Positions 8,678-14,100 of a stretch of 24,420 nucleotides of DNA are shown one piece after another. Both the position numbers and the translations under genes were made by a program. The DNA comes from Acidimicrobiaceae bacterium (GTDB lineage Bacteria; Actinomycetota; Acidimicrobiia; Acidimicrobiales; UBA8592). How positions within the stretch are numbered: the first letter of the stretch is position 1; the number at the start of each line of letters is the position of its first letter. The notes under the pieces were generated by a model, which saw nothing but the letters and a program-made list of their open reading frames with translations, was not told the DNA's origin and did not search any database. Location: NCBI GenBank assembly GCA_002724825.1, contig PBPU01000124.1, positions 1 to 24,420 on the forward strand, written 5' to 3'.

Positions 8678-8710
8678 GCTCTAAATCCGTTCTAAATCCG
8701 ATCTAAATCC
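8678..8710. repeat. Three tandem 11-bp repeats abutting terS
   Basis: GNTCTAAATCC occurs three times without a gap (8678, 8689, 8700) and differs only at the second base. The array ends six bases before the terS start codon. An inverted repeat CTAGGAT/ATCCTAG (8714-8734) follows. One-helical-turn spacing suggests a cooperative protein-binding site: a packaging (pac/cos-type) site for the small terminase, or an operator of the late operon. Confidence 0.7.
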
Positions 8711-8789
8711 TACCTAGGATATTTAGAATCCTAGATAGGATCCGACATATGAAACGATATTACCAGAAGTCGTATGGGATTAGCTATTT

Positions 8790-8805
8790 GGTTTCACGTG
8801 GAACG
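8790..8805. promoter_or_regulatory. parS-like ParB-binding site
   Basis: The core GTTTCACGTGGAAC matches the conserved bacterial centromere half-sites GTTnCAC/GTGnAAC at every fixed position, and matches the published 16-bp consensus TGTTTCACGTGAAACA at 13 of 16 positions. It lies in noncoding DNA. No parA or parB gene is in this window, so any binding would be by a host ParB or by a gene outside the window. Chance occurrence is possible but unlikely in DNA of this length. Confidence 0.45.
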
Positions 8806-8870
8806 ATTTCGTTTTTTTGAGGGGGTGAGGCTACCATTATGTACAGTCTCCGGTTTGGGGGGTCCCGGGC

Positions 8871-8890
8871 CTCCTGGAGCTGCCCAGGAG
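8871..8890. repeat. Perfect hairpin with CCWGG arms
   Basis: CTCCTGG and CCAGGAG form a perfect 7-bp stem with loop AGCTGC. Each arm contains a CCWGG site. It lies in the GC-rich patch after a run of six G and CCCGGG. Its role is unknown. Confidence 0.5.
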
Positions 8891-8931
8891 AGAAATTTTT
8901 GGTCAATTATTAACCAGATTACGCCCACTAT

Positions 8932-8955
8932 TTCCGGTAATACTAATTACCGGAA
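8932..8955. repeat. Perfect 10-bp inverted repeat
   Basis: TTCCGGTAAT and ATTACCGGAA are separated by 4 bases. It could be an operator, or a terminator for transcripts entering the region from the left, although only a short TTAATTCT tail follows it. It sits just upstream of the weak promoter candidate at 8970-8998. Confidence 0.5.
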
Positions 8956-8969
8956 TTAATTCTCAACTC

Positions 8970-8998
8970 GTGAAAATGTTAAGTTATTGATTTATAAC
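8970..8998 (+). promoter_or_regulatory. Weak promoter candidate for accessory operon
   Basis: GTGAAA (8970-8975) and TATAAC (8993-8998) are separated by 17 bases and match the sigma-70 consensus at 4 and 5 of 6 positions. A transcript from here would have a 5' leader of about 235 bases that carries the palindrome cluster. Other AT-rich hexamers nearby give alternatives. Confidence 0.25.
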
Positions 8999-9015
8999 GA
9001 TATTATTTAGGAGCT

Positions 9016-9090
9016 CTATTTCAGGCGCTACCAGGGTCCGCGGATCCGCGCCAGGATCTAAATAGGGCCCTACCTGGGAAATGCGCCTGG
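9016..9090. repeat. Nested palindrome cluster
   Basis: CTATTT (9016) pairs with AAATAG (9060) around the 12-bp palindrome CGCGGATCCGCG (9039-9050). CAGGCGC (9022) can pair with GCGCCTG (9083). The palindrome GGGCCC (9065) and five CCWGG sites are interleaved. The arms allow alternative foldings. It could be a structured leader RNA, a cruciform-type protein site or a recombination site. Confidence 0.5.
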
Positions 9091-9225
9091 ACCAGGATAG
9101 ATATAAGGCAATAGGTACTTATTACAGATAATAGCACCAGGGCCGCTATATCATTTGATATGCCTAATAGTTATATCTTAGAATATTAGGTATAGATCCT
9201 GGAATCGGTCCTGGATCAATAACTC

Positions 9226-9242
9226 GAGGTAATACGCAAATG
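9226..9242 (+). promoter_or_regulatory. Shared start-region motif GAGG..ACGCA..ATG (first of ten)
   Basis: GAGGTAATACGCAAATG opens the first accessory gene. Close copies precede eight further genes of the operon, with their ATGs at 9523, 9887, 10542, 11239, 11468, 12112, 12446 and 12681, and one more lies in attP (22753-22766). The shared parts are the Shine-Dalgarno GAGG, a 4-6 base spacer and ACGCA with zero to three A before ATG. Conservation of the ACGCA part is beyond what ribosome binding needs. Only the genes at 10201 (overlapping start) and 11882 lack it. Confidence 0.8.
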
Positions 9243-9467
9243 AATATATCAGATAGACGATTTGTCGTTATGCATCCAGTTGATAATGTTTATATATCAA
9301 TCGCAGCTGGTGAAACTGGCTACCATCATTTTGCATATGAGAGTCTAAAAACAGACCATCGATATGCTGAACAGATCAATGCAGCATTTAAAAATACTGC
9401 AGAGGATCTACAACGGGCGCTGTATTCATCTGTTACTGGGAATTGGTCCTGGTTATCTAAATCTTAA
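9240..9467 (+). CDS. Accessory gene 1, hypothetical (75 aa)
   Basis: The first gene of the accessory operon, with the full motif GAGGTAATACGCAAATG at its start. It is soluble, with a strand-rich N-terminus (RRFVVMHPVDNVYISIAAGE) and a helical second half (YAEQINAAFKNTAEDLQRAL). I recognise no domain. A perfect hairpin (9478-9503) follows it. Confidence 0.6.
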   Translation: MNISDRRFVVMHPVDNVYISIAAGETGYHHFAYESLKTDHRYAEQINAAFKNTAEDLQRALYSSVTGNWSWLSKS

Positions 9468-9477
9468 AATCAAACTG

Positions 9478-9503
9478 GGATCCTGGTGTAGCGTCCAGGA
9501 TCC
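9478..9503 (+). repeat. Perfect hairpin after accessory gene 1
   Basis: GGATCCTGG and CCAGGATCC form a perfect 9-bp stem with an 8-base loop, 7 bases before the next GAGG motif. No T tract follows, so simple termination is unlikely. It may shape RNA processing, or control access to the next ribosome-binding site. Confidence 0.6.
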
Positions 9504-9522
9504 ATTATTAGAGGTGTTACGC

Positions 9523-9813
9523 ATGCAAACATATTACATACGAAGAAATGAATTAGAGGGAAGCCAGGAGTTATTGAAATCCCAGGAGAGAGATCGACCA
9601 GTGCATGATGATGGGCTGGAATTCGATGATCCTAATTATGTGTTACTGGAATTGATTGATGACCATATCTACAAAATCCACAGTTACTACTGGTATATCA
9701 ATAAAGCCTTAGAAGCTCGCGATGTTATAAATTGCGAGACAGCGCCCCAGGCGAAAAATTTCATAGTCAATTATCTATGGATAGAAGAAAAACCATACCA
9801 CCATAATAGTTGA
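9523..9813 (+). CDS. Accessory gene 2, paralogue of gene 3 (96 aa)
   Basis: The start at 9523 is fixed by the motif GAGGTGTTACGCATG; a longer frame from 9364 would overlap gene 1 and the hairpin. The protein opens MQTYYIRRNELEGSQELL. It has DDPNYVLLELIDDHIYKIHS and YYWYINKALEAR in the middle, and ends with FIVNYLWI. These blocks recur in gene 3, so the two are tandem duplicates that have diverged. It is soluble and acidic. Family and function are not recognised. Confidence 0.7.
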   Translation: MQTYYIRRNELEGSQELLKSQERDRPVHDDGLEFDDPNYVLLELIDDHIYKIHSYYWYINKALEARDVINCETAPQAKNFIVNYLWIEEKPYHHNS

Positions 9814-9819
9814 GATCAG

Positions 9820-9845
9820 ACTGAGCACTTTGAATAGTGCTCAGT
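9820..9845 (+). repeat. Perfect hairpin after accessory gene 2
   Basis: ACTGAGCACT and AGTGCTCAGT form a perfect 10-bp stem with a 6-base loop, 30 bases before the next start motif. GATATC follows twice (9848 and 9860), separated by 6 bases, and could form a second small stem. No T tract is present. Confidence 0.65.
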
Positions 9846-9886
9846 GTGATATCAATTCTGATATCTAACAAAGTGAGGTAATACGC

Positions 9887-10201
9887 ATGCAGTTATATTT
9901 TATTGATAGATCAGATCTAGAAAAATCCGCGGCATTTTATAAATCGCATATCGATGCCCAGAATGCCCAGGCAGGATTCCAGGTAGATAATGATAGTTAT
10001 AAAGATCCCTATATAGATCCTTTATACGTTCTATTGGAATCAGTAAACCAGGGAATGAAACAGACTTATAAAATAAAAGCATTTTATTGGTATTTCACCC
10101 ACGCAATGGAAGCTTGCGAATTACATAGAAGGCGATCATCAACTACTGATTACTATGTTAATTCGTTAGTAATTCGTGATCCTGCCCAGGGGGAAAAATA
10201 A
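9887..10201 (+). CDS. Accessory gene 3, paralogue of gene 2 (104 aa)
   Basis: The start follows GAGGTAATACGCATG. It shares with gene 2 the pattern MQ-x-Y-x-I-x-R-x2-LE-x-S, then DP-x-YVLLE, YKI-x3-YWY-x3-A-x-EA and a closing YVN-x-L-x-I. Gene 3 carries an insertion of about nine residues before the DPLYVLLE block. The stop overlaps the start of gene 4 (TAATG), so the two are translationally coupled. Function unknown. Confidence 0.7.
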   Translation: MQLYFIDRSDLEKSAAFYKSHIDAQNAQAGFQVDNDSYKDPYIDPLYVLLESVNQGMKQTYKIKAFYWYFTHAMEACELHRRRSSTTDYYVNSLVIRDPAQGEK

Positions 10202-10464
10202 TGAGATATTTTCCTAGTCAGCATTTAAAAGATATTCGCGACCTAACAGACTGTAACAATCACACAGACGCGGTTTGGTTATTGGCTGAAATCCTGGGTG
10301 ATAAAAAGGGACTGGAGATTACAAAAGCATTATTCACCATTCAGCGCGTCTATGGATCCACGCCAGAAGGCGCGATTCAGATCCGCAATGAAACTCTTCA
10401 TAGGTTACTGCAGATCTCAGCCAATGAGTTTAAAAACTACGACCAGATCCGCGCGGCATTCTGA
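10201..10464 (+). CDS. Accessory gene 4, hypothetical (87 aa)
   Basis: A helical soluble protein coupled to gene 3 through a TAATG overlap; it lacks its own ACGCA motif. Segments include DAVWLLAEILGDKKGLEITK and LHRLLQISANEFKNYDQIR. No HTH or enzyme motif is clear. A perfect hairpin (10476-10501) follows. Confidence 0.6.
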   Translation: MRYFPSQHLKDIRDLTDCNNHTDAVWLLAEILGDKKGLEITKALFTIQRVYGSTPEGAIQIRNETLHRLLQISANEFKNYDQIRAAF

Positions 10465-10475
10465 GTAGCTATCAT

Positions 10476-10501
10476 ATAGAGCACCTTCCAGGGTGCTCTA
10501 T
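10476..10501 (+). repeat. Perfect hairpin plus second stem after gene 4
   Basis: ATAGAGCACC and GGTGCTCTAT form a perfect 10-bp stem with loop TTCCAG, followed by TTTAATAG. A second stem AATAGC/GCTATT (10504-10521) ends just before the next GAGG motif. The pair may act as a weak terminator or processing site in front of the largest accessory gene. Confidence 0.6.
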
Positions 10502-10541
10502 TTAATAGCAATTTCGCTATTTATATAGAGGTAAACGCAAA

Positions 10542-11231
10542 ATGAGATCTCAATTTATAAAACAATCGACCAATATAAAAACTGGTCCAATTCCAACAAC
10601 TAACAGTAGTTCCGACACTTGCCCAGATTCATGCCCATTAAAAACTGGCGGGTGTTATGCGAAGGCGCACCCTTACATCAAATCAAACTGGGATAAGTTA
10701 GACCAGGGAACTAGGGGTTCGTCCTGGGGAGATTTCCTGGGAAATATTAGATCATTAAGATCTGGGCAGATTTGGCGTCATAATGTAGCTGGGGATCTAC
10801 CAGGATCCAATGACAAAATCGACCGAGAGAAATTCCACCAATTAATAGACGCAAACCAGGACGCGCGCGGTTTTACTTATACTCACTATCCAGTTTGGAT
10901 GCATAAGCATGCCGCTCATAATATCCGCGCGATCAGATACGCGAATAAACGCGGATTCACTGTCAATCTATCGGCTAACAATCTAGACCAGGGAATATTC
11001 TATAAACAAAAGTTTAATATTCCGACCACGGCATTAGTCCCCCTGGATCATGACGGACGGACAAAAGTATTAAAAGATAGTACTAGATTGATACCTTGCC
11101 CAGCTGAAAATTCTGAGCACGTTACGTGCGCCAGCTGCAAAATGTGCGCGGATCCAGATAGAAATTCAATCATTTTATTTAAGGCGCATGGTAAACAGAA
11201 AAATCAAGTTTCAATTATAGCTAGAGGATAA
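10542..11231 (+). CDS. Cysteine-cluster phage protein (DUF7227/Gp88-like)
   Basis: This 229-residue protein is the largest of the operon, starting after GAGGTAAACGCAAAATG. Its N-terminal signature is C27-x3-C31-x6-C38 (DTCPDSCPLKTGGCYA). RHNVAGDLPG and GFTYTHYPVW follow in the middle. The C-terminal cluster is C186, C196, C199 and C202 (VTCASCKMCADPDR), just before ILFKAHGKQ. I recognise the overall pattern from widespread phage proteins named DUF7227 or Gp88; their function is not established. The two cysteine groups could bind an iron-sulfur cluster or zinc, and the layout recalls radical-SAM-like proteins with an auxiliary cluster, but this is inference. Confidence 0.75.
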   Translation: MRSQFIKQSTNIKTGPIPTTNSSSDTCPDSCPLKTGGCYAKAHPYIKSNWDKLDQGTRGSSWGDFLGNIRSLRSGQIWRHNVAGDLPGSNDKIDREKFHQLIDANQDARGFTYTHYPVWMHKHAAHNIRAIRYANKRGFTVNLSANNLDQGIFYKQKFNIPTTALVPLDHDGRTKVLKDSTRLIPCPAENSEHVTCASCKMCADPDRNSIILFKAHGKQKNQVSIIARG

Positions 11232-11238
11232 AACGCAA

Positions 11239-11442
11239 ATGATATTTAGATACGCGAGTAAGAAAGAACTAAAAGGCAACATAGGACAAAAATTAAATTA
11301 TTTAGAAACTGCAATTGTAGGCACTGAATACGTTTCTAATGGAATTATAACTGGTTCTAATCGGCCCCACATAACTGGACTAGGACGCGAATTCTACGCC
11401 CAAGTAACAATGGAAAATAACCTAATCAAATCCGTTAAATAA
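11239..11442 (+). CDS. Accessory gene 6, hypothetical (67 aa)
   Basis: Starts after GAGGATAAAACGCAAATG; the motif overlaps the stop of the cysteine-cluster gene, so the two are coupled. The sequence (MIFRYASKKELKGNIGQKL, then ITGSNRPHITGLGREFYAQV) is of a type seen in other phages as a small hypothetical protein. It looks like a compact beta-rich fold. No catalytic motif is visible. Confidence 0.65.
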   Translation: MIFRYASKKELKGNIGQKLNYLETAIVGTEYVSNGIITGSNRPHITGLGREFYAQVTMENNLIKSVK

Positions 11443-11467
11443 CTAACTTTTGAGGTAATACGCAAAT

Positions 11468-11827
11468 ATGAAAAAGTTAACACACCAGGATCTAGGCATG
11501 TTCACTGGATCCGATACGTTTCACAAATGGTCTGTTTTATCTAAATCAGTTTTAACCCAAGGCGCAAAATACGTGGCAGATAATGCCGGCGCCTATTGGC
11601 TATTTGATGAATTAGACCTATCACTGAAAAATACTGGTGAGCATTTCGCCAGTATTGAAATCTTTGTAGACCAGGAGTCTAGAACCTATATTCGGATCGA
11701 TAACGGAGATGGGGAACAAATAGCCTGTAAGAAATTAAATTTTTCAGACTTCCCCCTGGACCAGTTCAAACTGTGGGCAGTGCATAACGGCACGGCGTAC
11801 ACTTTCATGCTGCCCAGCGAATACTAA
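11468..11827 (+). CDS. DUF6876-like protein (119 aa)
   Basis: Starts after GAGGTAATACGCAAATATG. The pattern FTGSDTFHKW, then GAKYVADNAGAYWLFDEL, FSDFPLDQFKLW and a closing MLPSEY matches my recollection of the DUF6876 family, small proteins of unknown function often found on plasmids and phages. It is soluble, with no membrane segment. A GC-rich hairpin follows it. Confidence 0.65.
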   Translation: MKKLTHQDLGMFTGSDTFHKWSVLSKSVLTQGAKYVADNAGAYWLFDELDLSLKNTGEHFASIEIFVDQESRTYIRIDNGDGEQIACKKLNFSDFPLDQFKLWAVHNGTAYTFMLPSEY

Positions 11828-11833
11828 TCAATC

Positions 11834-11855
11834 AGGGGGGCTTTACGGCCCCCCT
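11834..11855 (+). terminator. GC-rich hairpin after DUF6876-like gene
   Basis: AGGGGGGC and GCCCCCCT form a perfect 8-bp stem with loop TTTACG, followed by TCAATCATATTATT. The stem is strong but the U tract is weak. It is a plausible partial terminator dividing the accessory operon in two; the gene after it is the only separately started one without the ACGCA motif. Confidence 0.6.
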
Positions 11856-11881
11856 TCAATCATATTATTAAAGGTTATACT

Positions 11882-12097
11882 ATGAGCAATAATCAAATAG
11901 ATCTAATACATTACAGAGTAGGCAAGCAACTAACTGAAGACAACAAGCGCCCCTGGATAAGAGGCTATGACAACTTCGACCAAATGCTGGACTACCTAAC
12001 CGCTTGCGGAGTAGATCAACCATCAATGACTTTAGCGATGGTTGTAGCAACTTGCCGTAACTTGATACAAGACCAACTAGAACAACAAGACAACTAA
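11882..12097 (+). CDS. Accessory gene 8, hypothetical (71 aa)
   Basis: The start follows AAAGGTTATACT and lacks ACGCA, unlike its neighbours. The protein is helical (MSNNQIDLIHYRVGKQL, later DQMLDYLTACGVDQPSMTLA). No domain recognised. The next gene's motif overlaps its stop codon region. Confidence 0.6.
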   Translation: MSNNQIDLIHYRVGKQLTEDNKRPWIRGYDNFDQMLDYLTACGVDQPSMTLAMVVATCRNLIQDQLEQQDN

Positions 12098-12111
12098 GAG
12101 GAAATACGCAA

Positions 12112-12417
12112 ATGACAATACCAACTGATATTTTACAAAAACTTGATAAGGCAACTAACTCAGAGGTTTACGATGCAGCCTATGGTGATTTCGTTTATAC
12201 AACAGTAGAAACGAGGGATACTTTAGAAGATTTTAAAAACAACAGCGCAGCCTGGGCTGAACGTGGCAAGTTTTTTAAAGGCAAGTTAGATGACTTCAAT
12301 TACATCGGCTGGGACAAGGCCCAGCCGCGTAAAGGGCATCAACGAGATCCAATAACAATAATAGATCTCGGTGAGATACGCATTGCTCTAAGGCATGATG
12401 TAAGAGAATTAATATAA
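12112..12417 (+). CDS. Accessory gene 9, hypothetical (101 aa)
   Basis: Starts after GAGGAAATACGCAAATG. An acidic first half (LDKATNSEVYDAAYGDFVYT) is followed by a basic stretch (AQPRKGHQRDP) and a short beta segment (ITIIDLGEIRIAL). Family not recognised. Confidence 0.6.
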   Translation: MTIPTDILQKLDKATNSEVYDAAYGDFVYTTVETRDTLEDFKNNSAAWAERGKFFKGKLDDFNYIGWDKAQPRKGHQRDPITIIDLGEIRIALRHDVRELI

Positions 12418-12445
12418 CCACTTCAACTAAAGAGGAAATACGCAA

Positions 12446-12694
12446 ATGAAAGAACAAACAATAAGAGAGAACGCCTGGGATGATCTAACCGCGGCTGCAA
12501 GGAATTTTGCAGATGCTGGAGGACAACCAGAGGAACTGGTCCACACAATGATCGAATTCGCAACGGTCCTGGCAATGAATTCATGCGAGGACAGTAGGAC
12601 TGCTCACAACCTAATCGCGCAAGCGATTGATTTCGGTCGATCTGGCTACCATGCAATCAAAGACAAAGAGGACAACACGCATGCACCTGATTAA
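12446..12694 (+). CDS. Accessory gene 10, hypothetical (82 aa)
   Basis: Starts after GAGGAAATACGCAAATG, the same 17-mer as gene 9. It is an all-helical acidic protein (DLTAAARNFADAGGQPEELV, then IAQAIDFGRSGYHAIKDKED). Its 3' end overlaps the start of gene 11 by 14 bases and contains that gene's start motif, so the motif is partly coding here. Confidence 0.6.
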   Translation: MKEQTIRENAWDDLTAAARNFADAGGQPEELVHTMIEFATVLAMNSCEDSRTAHNLIAQAIDFGRSGYHAIKDKEDNTHAPD

Positions 12695-13019
12695 AGAAAA
12701 AGAATTAATCGATGACGCAAGATTTACTGCAACGATATCTGATTTAACCAATCTGTCAGGCGATCCAGCGACAACATATAGCGATGGACAAATATGTTGG
12801 ATATCAATCCAGCCAGATGGCATGGCTGAAAATGATTACTGGCTTTATTTTTATTACAAGAAAATACATGGAGAGGATTGCAAAGACACACGCTATGATA
12901 TTTCTGTCGAAATTAACGAAGTGGGTTATCCAAAAAATGGCTTAACAGGCTTTTATGCGATTGTTGGATACTGTAAATACCAGGGAATACCGTTAACGAT
13001 TAACGGCAGACACATTTAA
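12681..13019 (+). CDS. Accessory gene 11, hypothetical (112 aa)
   Basis: ATG 12681 is chosen because GAGGACAACACGCATG precedes it; a frame extending back to 12627 has no such signal. The protein looks beta-rich (GQICWISIQPDGMAENDYW, DISVEINEVGYPKNGLTG). No domain recognised. It is the last gene of the operon and is followed by a rho-independent terminator. Confidence 0.65.
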   Translation: MHLIKEKELIDDARFTATISDLTNLSGDPATTYSDGQICWISIQPDGMAENDYWLYFYYKKIHGEDCKDTRYDISVEINEVGYPKNGLTGFYAIVGYCKYQGIPLTINGRHI

Positions 13020-13029
13020 TAACCGTTCG

Positions 13030-13512
13030 TTATAAATCGAAGCCCTCAGACTCTTTTGGGGGCTTTTTTTTGACTACCGTCTGCCTAACTATCCTATTAT
13101 TGATTTTTCGCTTCCACTCTTTCTGTTTAAACGATAAAGACCGTTTTAACACCGTATCCATTAAGAACTTGTACTCATTGTCATAGATATAGCCAAACTG
13201 GTAGGCATGAACGATTAAATCATGATTACAGTTAGCTCCCCTGTCAGTAATGATTTTTCTCAAGCCTTGAAACGCATTGCCAGTGTCAATCTCTAAAAAC
13301 TGCTTAATGCATACGTTCCCCACATAAGTTTTATTTTTATTCAAAACATTTTTAATAATGCAGATCTCTTTGATCTTTTGCCCACAGGGGCAATGATCAA
13401 ATTCATCATCCACGTATATATCAATCAACTTCCACTCATTCTTTGCGTCATAAAATTCGTCTGCTTTTGAAAGCGGTAAAATGTGCGCTTTCAGCGTTTC
13501 AAACTTATTCAC
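13030..13512 (-). CDS. Zinc-binding hypothetical protein (160 aa)
   Basis: GTG 13512 is preferred: it overlaps the nuclease stop as GTGA. An in-frame TTG at 13539 would lengthen it. A cysteine motif (FDHCPCGQKIKEICIIKN) is followed by TYVGNVCIKQFL, giving C-x-C, C and C ligands that look like a small zinc finger. Proteins with this CPCG...GNxCI pattern occur in phages; function unknown. The C-terminus is very basic and helical (SFKQKEWKRKINNRIVRQ), suggesting nucleic-acid binding. It is the last gene of the replication operon. Confidence 0.6.
   Translation of the reverse strand: MNKFETLKAHILPLSKADEFYDAKNEWKLIDIYVDDEFDHCPCGQKIKEICIIKNVLNKNKTYVGNVCIKQFLEIDTGNAFQGLRKIITDRGANCNHDLIVHAYQFGYIYDNEYKFLMDTVLKRSLSFKQKEWKRKINNRIVRQTVVKKKPPKESEGFDL
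13040..13071 (+). terminator. Rho-independent terminator of accessory operon
   Basis: AGCCCTC (13041-13047) pairs with GGGGGCT (through one G-T pair) and is followed by eight T on the plus strand. It lies inside the 3' coding end of the converging minus-strand gene, whose Lys-Lys-Pro-Pro-Lys tail it encodes. Confidence 0.75.
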
Positions 13513-13937
13513 TGTCTTTTCTCTATCGTTTTCTGCCAATGTTTATAATTAGCCATATGCAGCGGTAACAACTCACTCTTGGATTGACCGTGATAAGGCA
13601 CCGCCAATTTTCTTTCAAGCAACAACTTGTTTAATGATTTCTTACTCAGTCCCTGGTGATAGATGGTCGCTAGAATCCTGCCGAATTTACCGGCACGATC
13701 TAGCTCCGTTTTTATGATGACTTCTTTTCCAACTGGCAATCTTTCTTGCACGAACTCTGTGGCAAGCAATCCAAGGGCTTTTGTTTCTTTTGCTCCCCCT
13801 CGTTTTTCAGCCGTATCAACTCCCAGTAAGCGACATGACTCATCATGAACAAAAGTATGTAGCCCCAAATCCACCCAATCAAAAACGACAGAATCGCCAT
13901 CAATGACTCGTTTTACCTTTGCCGAATATGTGTACAT
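13509..13937 (-). CDS. Staphylococcal-nuclease-like (SNase/TNase) endonuclease
   Basis: A 142-residue Ca2+-dependent nuclease domain. The key residues align with staphylococcal nuclease: D15 in IDGDS, R36 in CRLLGVDTAE with D41, T42 and E44, and R87 in GKFGRIL. Closing strands include LLLERKLAVPYHG. The start at 13937 has GGAGGAGGAGGA upstream and gives the normal N-terminus (MYTYSAKVKRVIDGD); longer frames are not needed. No signal peptide is seen, so it would act in the cytoplasm, perhaps in host DNA degradation or trimming of recombination intermediates. Confidence 0.85.
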   Translation of the reverse strand: MYTYSAKVKRVIDGDSVVFDWVDLGLHTFVHDESCRLLGVDTAEKRGGAKETKALGLLATEFVQERLPVGKEVIIKTELDRAGKFGRILATIYHQGLSKKSLNKLLLERKLAVPYHGQSKSELLPLHMANYKHWQKTIEKRQ

Positions 13938-14100
13938 ATTTGATGTCCTCCTCCTCCATTCGTTGTTGTAAAGTGACGTTCTCCAGTGCTGCCCAAAGCC
14001 TTGTAGCACTTTCAAAATCCTCATAAAAAAGTTTTCGCTCATCGGCATTATCTGGCTCCCGAATCTTTATGTGGATAAATTTATTTTTGTACTCAATCAT
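13900..14100 (-). CDS. Hypothetical protein (66 aa)
   Basis: A small charged protein linked to ninG by an ATGA overlap; its 3' end overlaps the nuclease start by 38 bases and carries that gene's purine-rich ribosome-binding site. The sequence MIEYKNKFIHIKIREPDNAD is followed by a helical ATRLWAALENVTLQQRMEEE. No domain recognised. Confidence 0.55.
   Translation of the reverse strand: MIEYKNKFIHIKIREPDNADERKLFYEDFESATRLWAALENVTLQQRMEEEDIKYVHIFGKGKTSH

Larger units (their letters stand above)
8672..9239. other. Intergenic region between late and accessory operons
   Basis: 568 bases hold no convincing gene. They contain the triple repeat beside terS, a parS-like site (8790-8805), hairpins at 8871-8890 and 8932-8955, a palindrome cluster (9016-9090) and an inverted repeat CCTAATA/TATTAGG (9163-9190). 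The promoters of two divergent operons must lie here. An open frame at 8774-8959 is not accepted as a gene: it has no ribosome-binding site and its composition is unlike its neighbours. Confidence 0.7.

Noticed and set aside
8678..8710. CRISPR array
   Set aside because: Repeats are 11 bp and contiguous with no spacers; no cas genes in the window.
8774..8959. 61-residue plus-strand ORF beside the parS-like site
   Set aside because: No Shine-Dalgarno; the middle is low-complexity Gly/Pro from a GC-rich hairpin; it lacks the accessory start motif.
9364..9522. N-terminal extension of accessory gene 2
   Set aside because: It would overlap gene 1 and run through a hairpin; ATG 9523 has the conserved start motif and matches its paralogue's N-terminus.
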